Source of the DNA: an uncultured Eubacteriales bacterium
GTDB lineage: Bacteria > Bacillota > Clostridia > Oscillospirales > Acutalibacteraceae
Direction: 5' to 3'
Length of the DNA stretch: 36,718 nucleotides
Assembly: GCA_934486455.1 (NCBI GenBank)
Contig: CAKSPR010000012.1
Location: 1 to 36,718 of the forward strand
Notes under the pieces: generated by a model
The model's database searches: none
The model's input: the letters and a program-made list of their open reading frames with translations, nothing else
What the model was told of the DNA's origin: nothing
Shown here: positions 8,999-16,241 of the stretch, in pieces
Numbering within the stretch: the stretch's first letter is position 1
Layout: each line of letters starts with the position of its first letter
Program-made: the position numbers and the translations under genes

Positions 8999-9865
8999 AT
9001 GAAAAAACCGAAGCTCAAAAACCTGCTGTTTTTAACGGCGGCGGGCATCATAAACGCCACCGGTGTCACGGTGTTTCTCGCACCGGTAAAGCTGTATGAC
9101 AGCGGCATTTCCGGCACTTCAATGCTGCTTTCCCAAATAACCCCCGAGCCTTTGAGCCTTTCGTTCTTTTTGCTTTTGCTCAACATTCCCCTCTTTTTTG
9201 TGGGATATAAAAAGCAGGGTCCGAAATTCACCCTTTATGCCGTCTATACCGTGGCGATCTATTCTCTTTTTGCCTTTCTCATAACCGACGTCTTTCCCAT
9301 TGATGTCAGCTCCGCCTCTCCCCTTGCGGGTCAGGATCTTTTGCTTTGCGCCCTGTTCGGCGGCTTTGTGTCGGGTCTCGGAAGCGGTCTTGCCATAAGA
9401 TTCGGCGGAGCGATGGACGGAATCGAGGTAATGGCAGTCATTTTTGCAAAGCGGCTGGGCATAAGCGTCGGCACCTTCGTCATGATATACAATGTCTTTC
9501 TTTATATAATCTGCGGAATTGCGGTCAGCAGCTGGACTCTGCCCCTTTATTCCATAATAACCTACGGCGCCGCCCTTAAAACGGTGGATTTCGTGGTGGA
9601 GGGCATCGACCGCTCCAAGGAGGCCAACATTGTTACATCAAAGCCCGAAAAGGTTTGCGCCGCCCTTTCGGAGGAGTTCGAATGCGGCATAACGGTAATG
9701 AACGCCAAGGGATATTATTCCGACACCGACAAAACCATGGTCTATATCATAATTAACCGCTTCCAGGTGGGCAAAATGCGGGAAATAGTCCACGAGATAG
9801 ACAAAACCGCCTACATAACCATTTCCGACATCGCCGACGTTTTCCACGCCCGAAAGAGCAAATAA
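8999..9865 (+). CDS. YitT-family membrane protein (DUF161 plus DUF2179)
   Basis: A 288-residue protein of the YitT family. Five to six hydrophobic segments fill residues 1-200, with the characteristic GGxxSGLGSGLAIRFGGAMDGIEVMA stretch (two DUF161 copies). A soluble DUF2179 domain follows in residues 215-285 (VTSKPEKVCAALSEEF ... ITISDIADVFH). Family length is 280-295. These are integral membrane proteins, widespread in Firmicutes, with no firmly established transport role. The ATG follows an AAGAAGAG stretch that serves as a modest ribosome binding site. The gene seems monocistronic. Confidence 0.88.
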   Translation: MKKPKLKNLLFLTAAGIINATGVTVFLAPVKLYDSGISGTSMLLSQITPEPLSLSFFLLLLNIPLFFVGYKKQGPKFTLYAVYTVAIYSLFAFLITDVFPIDVSSASPLAGQDLLLCALFGGFVSGLGSGLAIRFGGAMDGIEVMAVIFAKRLGISVGTFVMIYNVFLYIICGIAVSSWTLPLYSIITYGAALKTVDFVVEGIDRSKEANIVTSKPEKVCAALSEEFECGITVMNAKGYYSDTDKTMVYIIINRFQVGKMREIVHEIDKTAYITISDIADVFHARKSK

Positions 9866-10018
9866 GCCCGAAAATCACCTGCCGAACATTTCCCCGATGC
9901 CTAAGGGTGGGTTAACAGGATCTCCTATTACCGACCCGATTGTTTTAATAAGCAAAAATGAGGAACGGTGTCAGGGGGTTGACGCAAAAAATTTTTAAAA
10001 AACAAAAATTTTTACGAA

Positions 10019-10024
10019 TATAAT
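10019..10024 (+). promoter_or_regulatory. Candidate -10 element of the DUF378 gene
   Basis: A perfect TATAAT lies 41 nt before the chosen ATG. The region in front (9986-10015) is two copies of AAAAATTTTT around an A-rich spacer and contains no good -35 at 17 bp; a TTGACG at 9979-9984 is too far away. Recognition may rely on the A/T tracts, or the promoter may be weak. The rest of 9866-10018 shows nothing clear. Confidence 0.35.
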
Positions 10025-10064
10025 GTGACGGGACGGAAAAAATATTTTCCGAGAGGTGAATTTT

Positions 10065-10283
10065 ATGATTATGGACAAAATCGCGCTTATTTTAACCATT
10101 ATCGGCGCACTCAACTGGGGAAGCATCGGTCTTTTCCGCTTTGACATCGTTGCATGGATATTCGGCGGACAGGGCGCAATGCTCAGCCGCATTGTTTATA
10201 CCCTTGTTGCTCTTGCGGGAATTTGGTGCATTTCACTGCTGTTCCGCGAGCGTGACAGCCGCCCTGACCGAGATTTTACCTGA
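10065..10283 (+). CDS. DUF378 family small membrane protein
   Basis: A 72-residue protein with two membrane segments. It matches the DUF378 pattern: ALILTIIGALNWGSIGLF followed by a conserved Asp, a turn (IFGGQGAMLSRIVYT) and a second helix (LVALAGIWCISLLF). The function of the family is unknown. The ATG at 10065 is preferred because GAGAGG lies 8 nt upstream; the in-frame GTG at 10056 would overlap that site. Confidence 0.85.
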   Translation: MIMDKIALILTIIGALNWGSIGLFRFDIVAWIFGGQGAMLSRIVYTLVALAGIWCISLLFRERDSRPDRDFT

Positions 10284-10351
10284 TTTCGGGGCGGGTTAAA
10301 AGCATAAGCCCCGACAACCCGACGGGTCAAGGCCGTAAACAGAGCAAAAAG

Positions 10352-10399
10352 AAAAAGCCGTAAGGGCGAGGAAGAATTTCCTGCCTTTACAGCTTTTTT
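10352..10399. terminator. Bidirectional terminator between DUF378 and rimI genes
   Basis: An interrupted stem pairs AAAAAGC, GTAA, GGC and GGAA with TTCC, GCC, TTAC and GCTTTTT. Both strands end in a T-run, so it can stop rightward transcription from the DUF378 gene and leftward transcription from rimI. One arm overlaps the last codons of rimI. Confidence 0.65.
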
Positions 10400-10851
10400 G
10401 TCATTATTTCGGCGTTGTCGGCGGGGTTTCGATAATAATTTTTTCTCTCGCCGCATTTTTTGTATCCGCATTTTTGATAAAGGGCTTTGGCAGACAGATT
10501 TTTCGACCTTACCTCAAGAGTTATCTCGGTACAGCCGACCTCCTTTGCCCTTTGCTCGAGGGCCGAGATGAGCGCCTTTCCCACCCCCGTTCTACGAAAG
10601 GGTATATCCACCGCCACGTTGTTGATATATGCCGTTTGGCAAACCGTGTCGGCCGAGATATACCCGACAAGCCCTGCGCCGTCTGCGCTTTCGCTTACCT
10701 GTCCGTCGGACAAAACCGCCGCAAGGAAAATACTGTGGCCGTTTTGCAGCGTGTCGAGAATGTTTTGCCTTGTCCACGGAGCGGAAAAGCAGCGTTTTTC
10801 AATCTGCTCCACCGCGCCTGCCTGCCGCAAATCAAGGTCGGTTATTTTCAT
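10387..10851 (-). CDS. rimI: RimI-type protein N-acetyltransferase (GNAT)
   Basis: A 154-residue GNAT-fold protein of RimI length. It starts with the family opening (ITDLDLRQAGAVEQIEKRCFSAPW), has the acetyl-CoA loop as RRTGVGKALI near residue 86-95, and the late RSKNLSAKALYQKCGYKKCGERKNYY block where Asn and Tyr are conserved. RimI acetylates the N-terminal alanine of ribosomal protein S18 and related substrates. The start overlaps the end of the phosphatase gene by 20 nt, so the two are cotranscribed. In many Firmicutes rimI sits with tsaB/tsaD, which is not the case here. Confidence 0.88.
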   Translation of the reverse strand: MKITDLDLRQAGAVEQIEKRCFSAPWTRQNILDTLQNGHSIFLAAVLSDGQVSESADGAGLVGYISADTVCQTAYINNVAVDIPFRRTGVGKALISALEQRAKEVGCTEITLEVRSKNLSAKALYQKCGYKKCGERKNYYRNPADNAEIMTKKL

Positions 10852-11257
10852 GAACTATCTCCCGTATCTTTTCAAAAATCATGTCGCGGCATTTTCGGTA
10901 ATCTTCAAGGCTTCCGCCGAAGGGGTCGAAAATGTCCAGGGCGGGTCTTATTTTTTCGGTATCCTTAAAAGCGTCGAGCATAATAAGACGGTGGGTCTCG
11001 GTCAAAGGAATGACCTCGTCGGCCTCGTAAAAAAGGTCGTTAGTAAGCCGGGAGGATCTGTGCCCGGAAATGTCCACCCCTATTTCGGCGCAGGCTGCCG
11101 CCGCATTTTCCGAGGGAGGACTCCCGGGAGAGACAGATATTCCGGCGCTTTTGGCGCAGATGTCAAGTCCCTCTTTTTTTGCCATGTCGTTTAAAATGCC
11201 CTCTGCCATGGGGCTGCGGCAGGTGTTTCCGGTGCACACAAAAAGATATTTTTTCAT
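10832..11257 (-). CDS. Low-molecular-weight protein phosphatase, YwlE-like (probable protein-arginine phosphatase)
   Basis: A 141-residue LMW-PTP-fold protein. The P-loop CTGNTCRS at residues 8-15 holds nucleophile Cys8 and Arg14, and DPFGG supplies the general acid Asp. Thr12 in the loop corresponds to the YwlE threonine reported to favour phosphoarginine, whereas tyrosine phosphatases usually carry Ile or Leu there. In Bacillus YwlE counteracts the McsB kinase; no mcsB is visible in this window. The gene overlaps rimI by 20 nt. Confidence 0.85.
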   Translation of the reverse strand: MKKYLFVCTGNTCRSPMAEGILNDMAKKEGLDICAKSAGISVSPGSPPSENAAAACAEIGVDISGHRSSRLTNDLFYEADEVIPLTETHRLIMLDAFKDTEKIRPALDIFDPFGGSLEDYRKCRDMIFEKIREIVHENNRP

Positions 11258-11292
11258 ATTAATGTCACTGCTATCGCTTTTAAATTATCATT

Positions 11293-11315
11293 GTTGCCGT
11301 AGCTTTTACGGCAAC
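11293..11315. repeat. 9-bp perfect hairpin upstream of the phosphatase gene
   Basis: GTTGCCGTA and TACGGCAAC enclose the loop GCTTT. It lies 36 nt upstream of the leftward phosphatase start and 80 nt past the DUF3048 gene. No T-run follows on the minus strand, so it may be a leader hairpin rather than a terminator. Confidence 0.4.
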
Positions 11316-11369
11316 CGTTTTGTTGTTGCAATTATCGCCGCTGCGGTTGCTGCGGCGGTTGCGGGACCG

Positions 11370-11386
11370 GCGGCTTTTTGCCGCCG
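11370..11386 (-). terminator. Candidate terminator hairpin directly after the DUF3048 stop
   Basis: On the minus strand CGGCGGC, an A5-type loop and GCCGCCG follow the stop codon at once. No T-run follows, so termination is uncertain; the hairpin may instead protect the 3' end of the message. Confidence 0.35.
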
Positions 11387-12502
11387 TTAATCATTTTCCG
11401 GGCTGTCGACCGCCGAAACCTCGGAGGGGGCGGGAGCCGGCTCGATAACCGTTCTGCCCGAAAGGCTCTTTTCGGGGAAGGCGATGAAGGAGGTGCCGGG
11501 ATTGACCGAAAGCTCGCTGCCGTCGGTTTCAAAAACCTTGAGTCGGTCGGAGGCATCGCCCTTCGACCATTTTATTTCCTTATAAACGCCGTTTGAGATG
11601 TAATATCCTTCACCGCCGTCGAGATCGGTGCGGACATGGTAGCCGTCCGGGAATTCGTAGGTGGGTGCGTAAAGTACAAATACATTGTCAAACTCAAAGG
11701 CTTCGTCGGTAAAATAATCGGTCTGGGATTTTCCGAAGGGGAGGCGGCGGTATTTTTTTGTTTCGCTGTCGTATTTAAAGGTGGAGTGGTTGTCCCCCGA
11801 CATGTAATATTTAATGGATGTGCATTCCTTTCCGTTTGCGGGGACACCTTTCTCTTCGGCAAAATTAAAGAGGGTTCTGCCCGAAAGGTCGGAGGAAATA
11901 TCGTTGCGATATTTGTCGTAAACGGCGCTTTCGACCGTTTCGCCCTTTATGTAAAGGGTGTGTTCATAGGCCAGTCCGTTTTTGATTCTCATAGAGAGGC
12001 TGTCGCTTTGGGCGCCGAGGTCGAAAAAGTCGAAGTTTGGCATCTCTCTTGCATAGGGGCGGGTGTAGGTGTCGTCCATGCCGCAGTGGACATATATGGC
12101 GTCGAGGGATTTTGCAAGCTGGACATAGGAATATCTCGCCGAGCGAACGGTGCCCAGCTTTTCACACTGAGAAAGATCGGAAAACACCGCCATAAGACGG
12201 GAGATTCCGCCCTCTACGAGGCATTCGAAAACCACATCGGCCTTGTTAAGACCGGTCTGGACGGGCTGGGCGGTGGAAATATTGTTTATCATGACTGCCA
12301 CGGGCCTTTTGCCCACAGCCGAATCGTCGAGAGTTCCGTAAATTCCGGTAAGGGTGTTAAGGTTGCCCCTGTCGGGCTCGGGCTCGGAAACGGTGGGGGC
12401 GGCAGAGTTGTCGCCTGTCGGCTGCTCGGGTTTTTTCCCGCATCCCGAAAGCAGAAGCGAGAATATTATCAGTGTCGAAACGATTGCATAAAATTTTTTC
12501 AT
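11387..12502 (-). CDS. DUF3048 domain lipoprotein (YerB-like)
   Basis: A 371-residue lipoprotein. The first 25 residues are a lipoprotein signal with the lipobox LLSGC. After a Pro-rich linker comes the DUF3048 domain with its conserved opening (LTGIYGTLDDSAVGKRPVAVMINN), ADVVFECLVEGGISRLMAVF, GTVRSARYSYV and the middle motif HCGMDD; the C-terminal half ends near GTSFIAF. The family is found in Firmicutes cell envelopes and has no proven biochemical activity. The ATG at 12502 was chosen over a TTG 6 nt upstream because AAAGGGA is better spaced from it. The gene is monocistronic with its own promoter. Confidence 0.88.
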   Translation of the reverse strand: MKKFYAIVSTLIIFSLLLSGCGKKPEQPTGDNSAAPTVSEPEPDRGNLNTLTGIYGTLDDSAVGKRPVAVMINNISTAQPVQTGLNKADVVFECLVEGGISRLMAVFSDLSQCEKLGTVRSARYSYVQLAKSLDAIYVHCGMDDTYTRPYAREMPNFDFFDLGAQSDSLSMRIKNGLAYEHTLYIKGETVESAVYDKYRNDISSDLSGRTLFNFAEEKGVPANGKECTSIKYYMSGDNHSTFKYDSETKKYRRLPFGKSQTDYFTDEAFEFDNVFVLYAPTYEFPDGYHVRTDLDGGEGYYISNGVYKEIKWSKGDASDRLKVFETDGSELSVNPGTSFIAFPEKSLSGRTVIEPAPAPSEVSAVDSPEND

Positions 12503-12594
12503 AAACAAAAATCCCTTTTCGGCGAAGTCGGGAAAATGTCGGGGTCGATTTCACCGACCTTGACCTGCGTCGTTCCCTTTCGCTTTTTTCTTAT

Positions 12595-12623
12595 ATAATA
12601 ACCTATATATCGCGTTTTTACAA
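12595..12623 (-). promoter_or_regulatory. Promoter of the DUF3048 lipoprotein gene
   Basis: On the minus strand TTGTAA at 12623-12618, a 17-bp spacer and TATTAT at 12600-12595. The leader is about 85 nt. Confidence 0.5.
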
Positions 12624-12734
12624 GGTCTTTGGGCATATATTTTGATATTTTTCTGAAAAAAGGGAATGTAAGACAGCTTCCAAAGACAGGGTCAAAGCTC
12701 GCTTTAACTGCGGCACAGCATACGGTCGTAACAC

Positions 12735-12765
12735 AAAAATCGGCCGAGCCGCAAAGGCTCGGCCG
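12735..12765 (-). terminator. Strong terminator after the DUF11 protein gene
   Basis: On the minus strand CGGCCGAGCC, a 5-nt loop and GGCTCGGCCG form a 10-bp perfect stem followed by ATTTTTG. It lies about 50 bp past the stop codon of the leftward DUF11 gene. Confidence 0.85.
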
Positions 12766-12813
12766 ACGGGGAGTTAACGGGAAACGGGTATCGACAAATG
12801 CGCCGACAGACCG

Positions 12814-13668
12814 TTAAACTGTTCCGGTAACGGTTAAAACGGCCGTTCCGGGTGTGGCGGTGACAACACCGGTGGCGGCGTTTTGGGTGTAGGTGGCGGC
12901 AGGAACGGTTATCCGCCCGGCCACGGTGGAGAAGAGACCCGTTGCCGCATCGTAGGTGTAGTCGGCGGGGGAGGTTAAGGCTGTTCCGTTAAGGGCGACG
13001 ACAATATCCGAAAGAATCGGGTTAAAGGTATCGGTGATGATAAGATTGTCCGCTGCCCCGGCTGCGGTATTCCCTCGGTTTTCGATGGTAAAGGTATAGG
13101 TCACCCTGCCGTTTTCAACGACCGGCGAGGGAGAAATGGCCTTGTTTATCGAAAGGGCGGGAGCGGCGGCGGCCGTTACCGTCTCGGTATCGGAGGCGGC
13201 GGTCAGTCCCGTTCCGCTCAAGGACGCGGTGTTGGTTATGGTGCTTCCCGAGGCGAGGGGAGCGGTGTTTGTTACATCGGCCTCATAGATTATGGTGGCG
13301 TTTCCTCCGGCGGGAACGGTTATGCCGCTTATAACAAGGGGCGGGCCGGCCGTTACGGCGGGAGCGGTCTGAAGGACGCCGTTATTGTAATAAAGGATCG
13401 AGCCCGTGCGGTAGCTTAAAGGATAAAGGGTGCTTGTGCCGAGAGTATATGCGCCAAGATTGTCGGTGAGGGTCAGCCCGGTAAGGGCGGTCGTGCCCGA
13501 GTTATTTACGGTTATCACATAGGTCACACGGTCGGAATCGGCACTGTAAGTGCCTCTTACTGCGGTTTTTGTCATGGAAAGGGTTTCAACAAGCTCGGCG
13601 GTGGCAATGTTGGAGTTTGTTGTCCCGCCGCTGTAGGTCAGTGTGGCTTGGTTTGTTATTGTTGCCAT
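12814..13668 (-). CDS. DUF11-repeat protein without signal peptide
   Basis: A 284-residue protein rich in Thr, Ala, Ser and Val, with almost no Cys or charged clusters. Two DUF11-type beta-sandwich units are recognisable: SMTKTAVRGTYSADSDRVTYVITVNNSG with LTDNLG at residues 30-140, and SINKAISPSPVVENGRVTYTFTIENRG with ITDTF at 165-235. DUF11 domains normally occur in surface or envelope proteins, yet this one begins MATITNQATLTY and has no signal peptide, membrane anchor or sorting motif. The strong AGGAGG ribosome binding site ahead of the ATG supports the start. Its cellular location, possibly a spore or other assembled structure, is unknown. Confidence 0.8.
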   Translation of the reverse strand: MATITNQATLTYSGGTTNSNIATAELVETLSMTKTAVRGTYSADSDRVTYVITVNNSGTTALTGLTLTDNLGAYTLGTSTLYPLSYRTGSILYYNNGVLQTAPAVTAGPPLVISGITVPAGGNATIIYEADVTNTAPLASGSTITNTASLSGTGLTAASDTETVTAAAAPALSINKAISPSPVVENGRVTYTFTIENRGNTAAGAADNLIITDTFNPILSDIVVALNGTALTSPADYTYDAATGLFSTVAGRITVPAATYTQNAATGVVTATPGTAVLTVTGTV

Positions 13669-13707
13669 GTTTATTCCTCCTCAAAAATAAAGACCGGTCT
13701 ACACTTC

Positions 13708-13738
13708 ATTATATGAGTAAAAGGACGACGGTTGACAA
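13708..13738 (-). promoter_or_regulatory. Candidate promoter of the DUF11 gene
   Basis: On the minus strand TTGTCA at 13738-13733 and TATAAT at 13713-13708 are separated by 19 bp, longer than optimal. The -10 is a perfect match and lies about 40 nt before the ATG. Confidence 0.4.
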
Positions 13739-13765
13739 CCTGTTTTTCCTGCCCGCAGAGTTTGC

Positions 13766-13806
13766 GTGAAAAAGAGACCGACCGCTTTTTTGTGACGGGC
13801 GGTCGG
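13766..13806 (-). terminator. Candidate terminator of the small lipoprotein gene
   Basis: On the minus strand CCGACCGC, a 13-nt loop and GCGGTCGG are followed by TCTCTTTTTC. It lies about 180 bp past the lipoprotein stop. The sequence between 13807 and 13987 shows no other gene. Confidence 0.5.
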
Positions 13807-13987
13807 CTGCTGTTTACGGTCGGTTGCTGTTTTGCCGCCGTTTGCCCGAGCAGACGGCGGTCGAAGAATTTTTGACGGAAAGGAAAATTTCGCGAAGTCG
13901 AACAAAGTGCCGTTAATCCTGTCGGGTTGACCGGTGCTTTAACGCAGTATGTGTGAAAATTTCGGCCAAACCGTGTTCATCTGCGCG

Positions 13988-14491
13988 TTACGGCTTTGAA
14001 GGAAGCTTCTTTTCAAACTGCGCTTCGAGGGTGCCGGCAATCGAAATTTTTTCCACATCTTCCCCCTTATAGGTGATTTTATACGGCTTACCGTTAAGAC
14101 TCCCCGAAAATATTGCGTAACCCTTGTTTTTTGACACAAAGGTCAGGCGGTCGGGAAGGGAGCTGTCGTCAAGCACGCCCGTCAACAGCGAAAAAACCGA
14201 GTTTTGCTCCTTAAATTCAAGGGTGTTTTCCACCCCGTTTAGGGAGAGAACGGTTTTGTCCTCCGAGTATTTGACCACCATTCCTTTAAGGCTGTCGGGA
14301 GAACCTACCGTAATCATATAAACCCCCGTTTGCTCTTTGGTAAGATCGAAGGAATATTCCATATCAAAAAAAGTTGCCTTTACGCTTGCCGAAAAGGCCT
14401 CGGGTGTTTTGGCATTTTCAGAGCCGCTGCAGCCGCAAAAAAACAGCAGTGAAAGAGCAATCACCGCTGTTTTTAAAATCGTCTTTTTCAT
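13988..14491 (-). CDS. Small lipoprotein of unknown function
   Basis: A 167-residue predicted lipoprotein: MKKTILKTAVIALSLLFFCGCSG is a lipoprotein signal whose lipobox ends in FCGC, giving Cys20 or so as the lipidated residue. The mature part is a compact beta-rich domain (KATFFDMEYSFDLTKEQTGVY, VVKYSEDKTVLSLNG, GYAIFSGSLNGKPYKITYKG) with alternating hydrophobic residues. I do not recognise the family; similar small Clostridia lipoproteins are annotated as hypothetical. It lies 94 nt downstream of the leftward NAD(P)HX dehydratase gene and may be cotranscribed with it. Confidence 0.72.
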   Translation of the reverse strand: MKKTILKTAVIALSLLFFCGCSGSENAKTPEAFSASVKATFFDMEYSFDLTKEQTGVYMITVGSPDSLKGMVVKYSEDKTVLSLNGVENTLEFKEQNSVFSLLTGVLDDSSLPDRLTFVSKNKGYAIFSGSLNGKPYKITYKGEDVEKISIAGTLEAQFEKKLPSKP

Positions 14492-14585
14492 GTGCTTTTC
14501 GCCCCTTGCACCGCTTTGCCGCCTTTAGGCGTGCCCTTTTCGTCAGAAGAAAAGCAAAGCATGTGAGACTTTCGAAAAAAGCACC

Positions 14586-15485
14586 TTATAGGTCGGAGCA
14601 GTTCTCAAATTCGAGAAACAGCGGGGCAAGCTCGTCTATGGTATCGCTCGGCAGACTTGCGCGCTGGGAAAGCCGCTTTGCCGCACGGTCTCCAGCCGCT
14701 CCGTGGATATAAACCGCAGCTTTGACCGCTGCGACGGCAGGCAGACCCTGAGCGAGAAGCGAGGCCGTCATTCCGGCCAAAACATCTCCGCTCCCGCCGG
14801 TGGCCATGCCGGGATTGCCGGTGGGATTTATCGAAATGTTTTTTTCTTTATCGCAAACTACCGTGTGATGTCCCTTTAAAACGGTTATGGCATTATATTT
14901 TTCGCTAATTGCCTTTGCGGCGCCGATACGGTCGCTTTGAATGTCGGCCGTCGTTACGCCGAGCAGTCTTGCGGCCTCCCCGGGATGCGGGGTCAAAACC
15001 GTCACGCCCGAATGTTCCTCTAACCAATCTATATGCTTTGAAAGAATATTTATGCCGTCGGCATCGATGACAAGGGGGCGGTTTGTGTTTTTTATGACCG
15101 TTTCAAGAGCCCCTTCGGCGGCTTCTGCGGTTGTGCAGCCGCATCCGATAAGAACGGCCGTGGCCTTTTTAAGCTCCGATTTAACGATTTGCGAAAGCTC
15201 GCCTGTCTCTTCGAAAATCGAAAACACAGCCTCGGGAACGGCCGAAGAAACTATGGGATATATTCTTTTGTCCAGAATTCCCGCGCAAATGCCTACCCCG
15301 CATCTGAGAGCCGCCCTCATGGAAAGCACGGCCGCTCCCGCCATGCCGTAAGAGCCGACTATGCAAAGCAGTCTGCCGAAATCGCCCTTGTGAGCGTCAT
15401 CCGGCCGTTTTAAAAGGTAACGGGAAAAATCGCTCGGGTGGCAGAAAAGAGCGGTTTCGTCGACCGAATTAATCCGATTTTTCAT
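14586..15485 (-). CDS. nnrD: ADP-dependent NAD(P)H-hydrate dehydratase
   Basis: A 299-residue ribokinase-fold enzyme of the YjeF C-terminal (CARKD) family. It repairs hydrated NADH or NADPH (NADHX, NADPHX) using ADP. Signature features: HKGDFGRLLCIVGSYGMAGAAVLS near residue 32-55, VLTPHPGEAARLLG near 160, and NPTGNPGMATGGSGDVLAGM near 220-240, which holds the nucleotide-binding GGSGD loop and catalytic Asp. The N-terminal epimerase domain (NnrE), often fused, is absent. The ATG overlaps the stop of the upstream small membrane protein gene by 4 nt. Confidence 0.92.
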   Translation of the reverse strand: MKNRINSVDETALFCHPSDFSRYLLKRPDDAHKGDFGRLLCIVGSYGMAGAAVLSMRAALRCGVGICAGILDKRIYPIVSSAVPEAVFSIFEETGELSQIVKSELKKATAVLIGCGCTTAEAAEGALETVIKNTNRPLVIDADGINILSKHIDWLEEHSGVTVLTPHPGEAARLLGVTTADIQSDRIGAAKAISEKYNAITVLKGHHTVVCDKEKNISINPTGNPGMATGGSGDVLAGMTASLLAQGLPAVAAVKAAVYIHGAAGDRAAKRLSQRASLPSDTIDELAPLFLEFENCSDL

Positions 15486-16015
15486 ACGCTTTCCTTTTTA
15501 AATTTGACCTTGAGCTGATAGGGCAGGTAATTTGCCGCCTCGGCAAGAATACGGGCTTCGGGCTGAAACACCACAAGCACCCTGCCCTTTTTGGGGTGGC
15601 GAAGGCAGGCATAGTAAAGGCCGCTTTTTCCGTCGGCAACGGCAACGATCCTTTCGTCGAACTGTTTATCGGCAAATTTTTTCTCGTCGTAAATGCCGAA
15701 ATCGTCGAAGGCGGAAATATCGGCCGAAATAAGACGGGTACGGTTGCTTTTGTTGACGATCTTGGCTATATCGAAAGAACCGAGGGTGACCGAGTATTCG
15801 TATTCCACATTAAAATTGGCCGCAAGCTTTATGGCTCCGAAAAACACCAGCCCGGCAATCATTACTCCCATCAAAAAGAAGGCGGGCATAAATTTTATTA
15901 CCGAAAAGACAATAACGCAGCCGATTAAAAGCCCTGCCGCATAAATTGCGGCCACGGCGGCAAGCTCGGAGGCGGTTTTTTTCTTTTTTATAATCTGTTC
16001 GAAAAAGACATCCAT
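15482..16015 (-). CDS. Small membrane protein, possibly DUF6106 family
   Basis: A 177-residue protein with a short cytoplasmic start (MDVFFEQIIKKKKTASELAAV), two adjacent membrane helices in residues 20-65, and a soluble C-terminal domain of about 110 residues (VEYEYSVTLGSFDIAKI ... RLISADISAF). The opening and layout resemble DUF6106 proteins of Clostridia as I remember them; that name is a recollection and unverified. The ATG at 16015 is chosen because AAGGGAG stands about 9 nt upstream; an open frame extends further but has no good site. It is coupled to nnrD by a 4-nt overlap. Confidence 0.7.
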   Translation of the reverse strand: MDVFFEQIIKKKKTASELAAVAAIYAAGLLIGCVIVFSVIKFMPAFFLMGVMIAGLVFFGAIKLAANFNVEYEYSVTLGSFDIAKIVNKSNRTRLISADISAFDDFGIYDEKKFADKQFDERIVAVADGKSGLYYACLRHPKKGRVLVVFQPEARILAEAANYLPYQLKVKFKKESV

Positions 16016-16084
16016 TAGGGTTGCTCCCTTCTGCCGAAAAATCGGCCAAAAAAAATAAATTTTTCTGTTAAAAAATAATTTAAA

Positions 16085-16104
16085 GTTGCACGAAAACGTG
16101 CAAC
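16085..16104. repeat. 8-bp perfect hairpin in the divergent intergenic region
   Basis: GTTGCACG and CGTGCAAC enclose AAAA. On the minus strand it is followed by TTTAAATTATTTTTT, so it could attenuate leftward transcription into the small membrane protein gene. Confidence 0.4.
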
Positions 16105-16241
16105 AAAGCGCGGCTTTTAAACCATTATATGTACCCCGAATTTTTTTGCGGGAAAAACCCGCGCCCCCTAAGCCGTCGACGGTCTGACAATTCGGCGTTT
16201 TTATCCGCTCGTCGGCTTTACCAAAAGAAAGGAGAATAAAT

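Noticed and set aside
9979..10024. TTGACG with TATAAT as one promoter for the DUF378 gene
   Set aside because: The spacing is 34 bp, far outside the 16-19 bp range for sigma-A.
11636..12598. 320-codon open frame opposite the DUF3048 gene
   Set aside because: Overlaps a gene with lipobox and conserved DUF3048 motifs; Gly/Val/Phe-rich composition is typical of a shadow frame.
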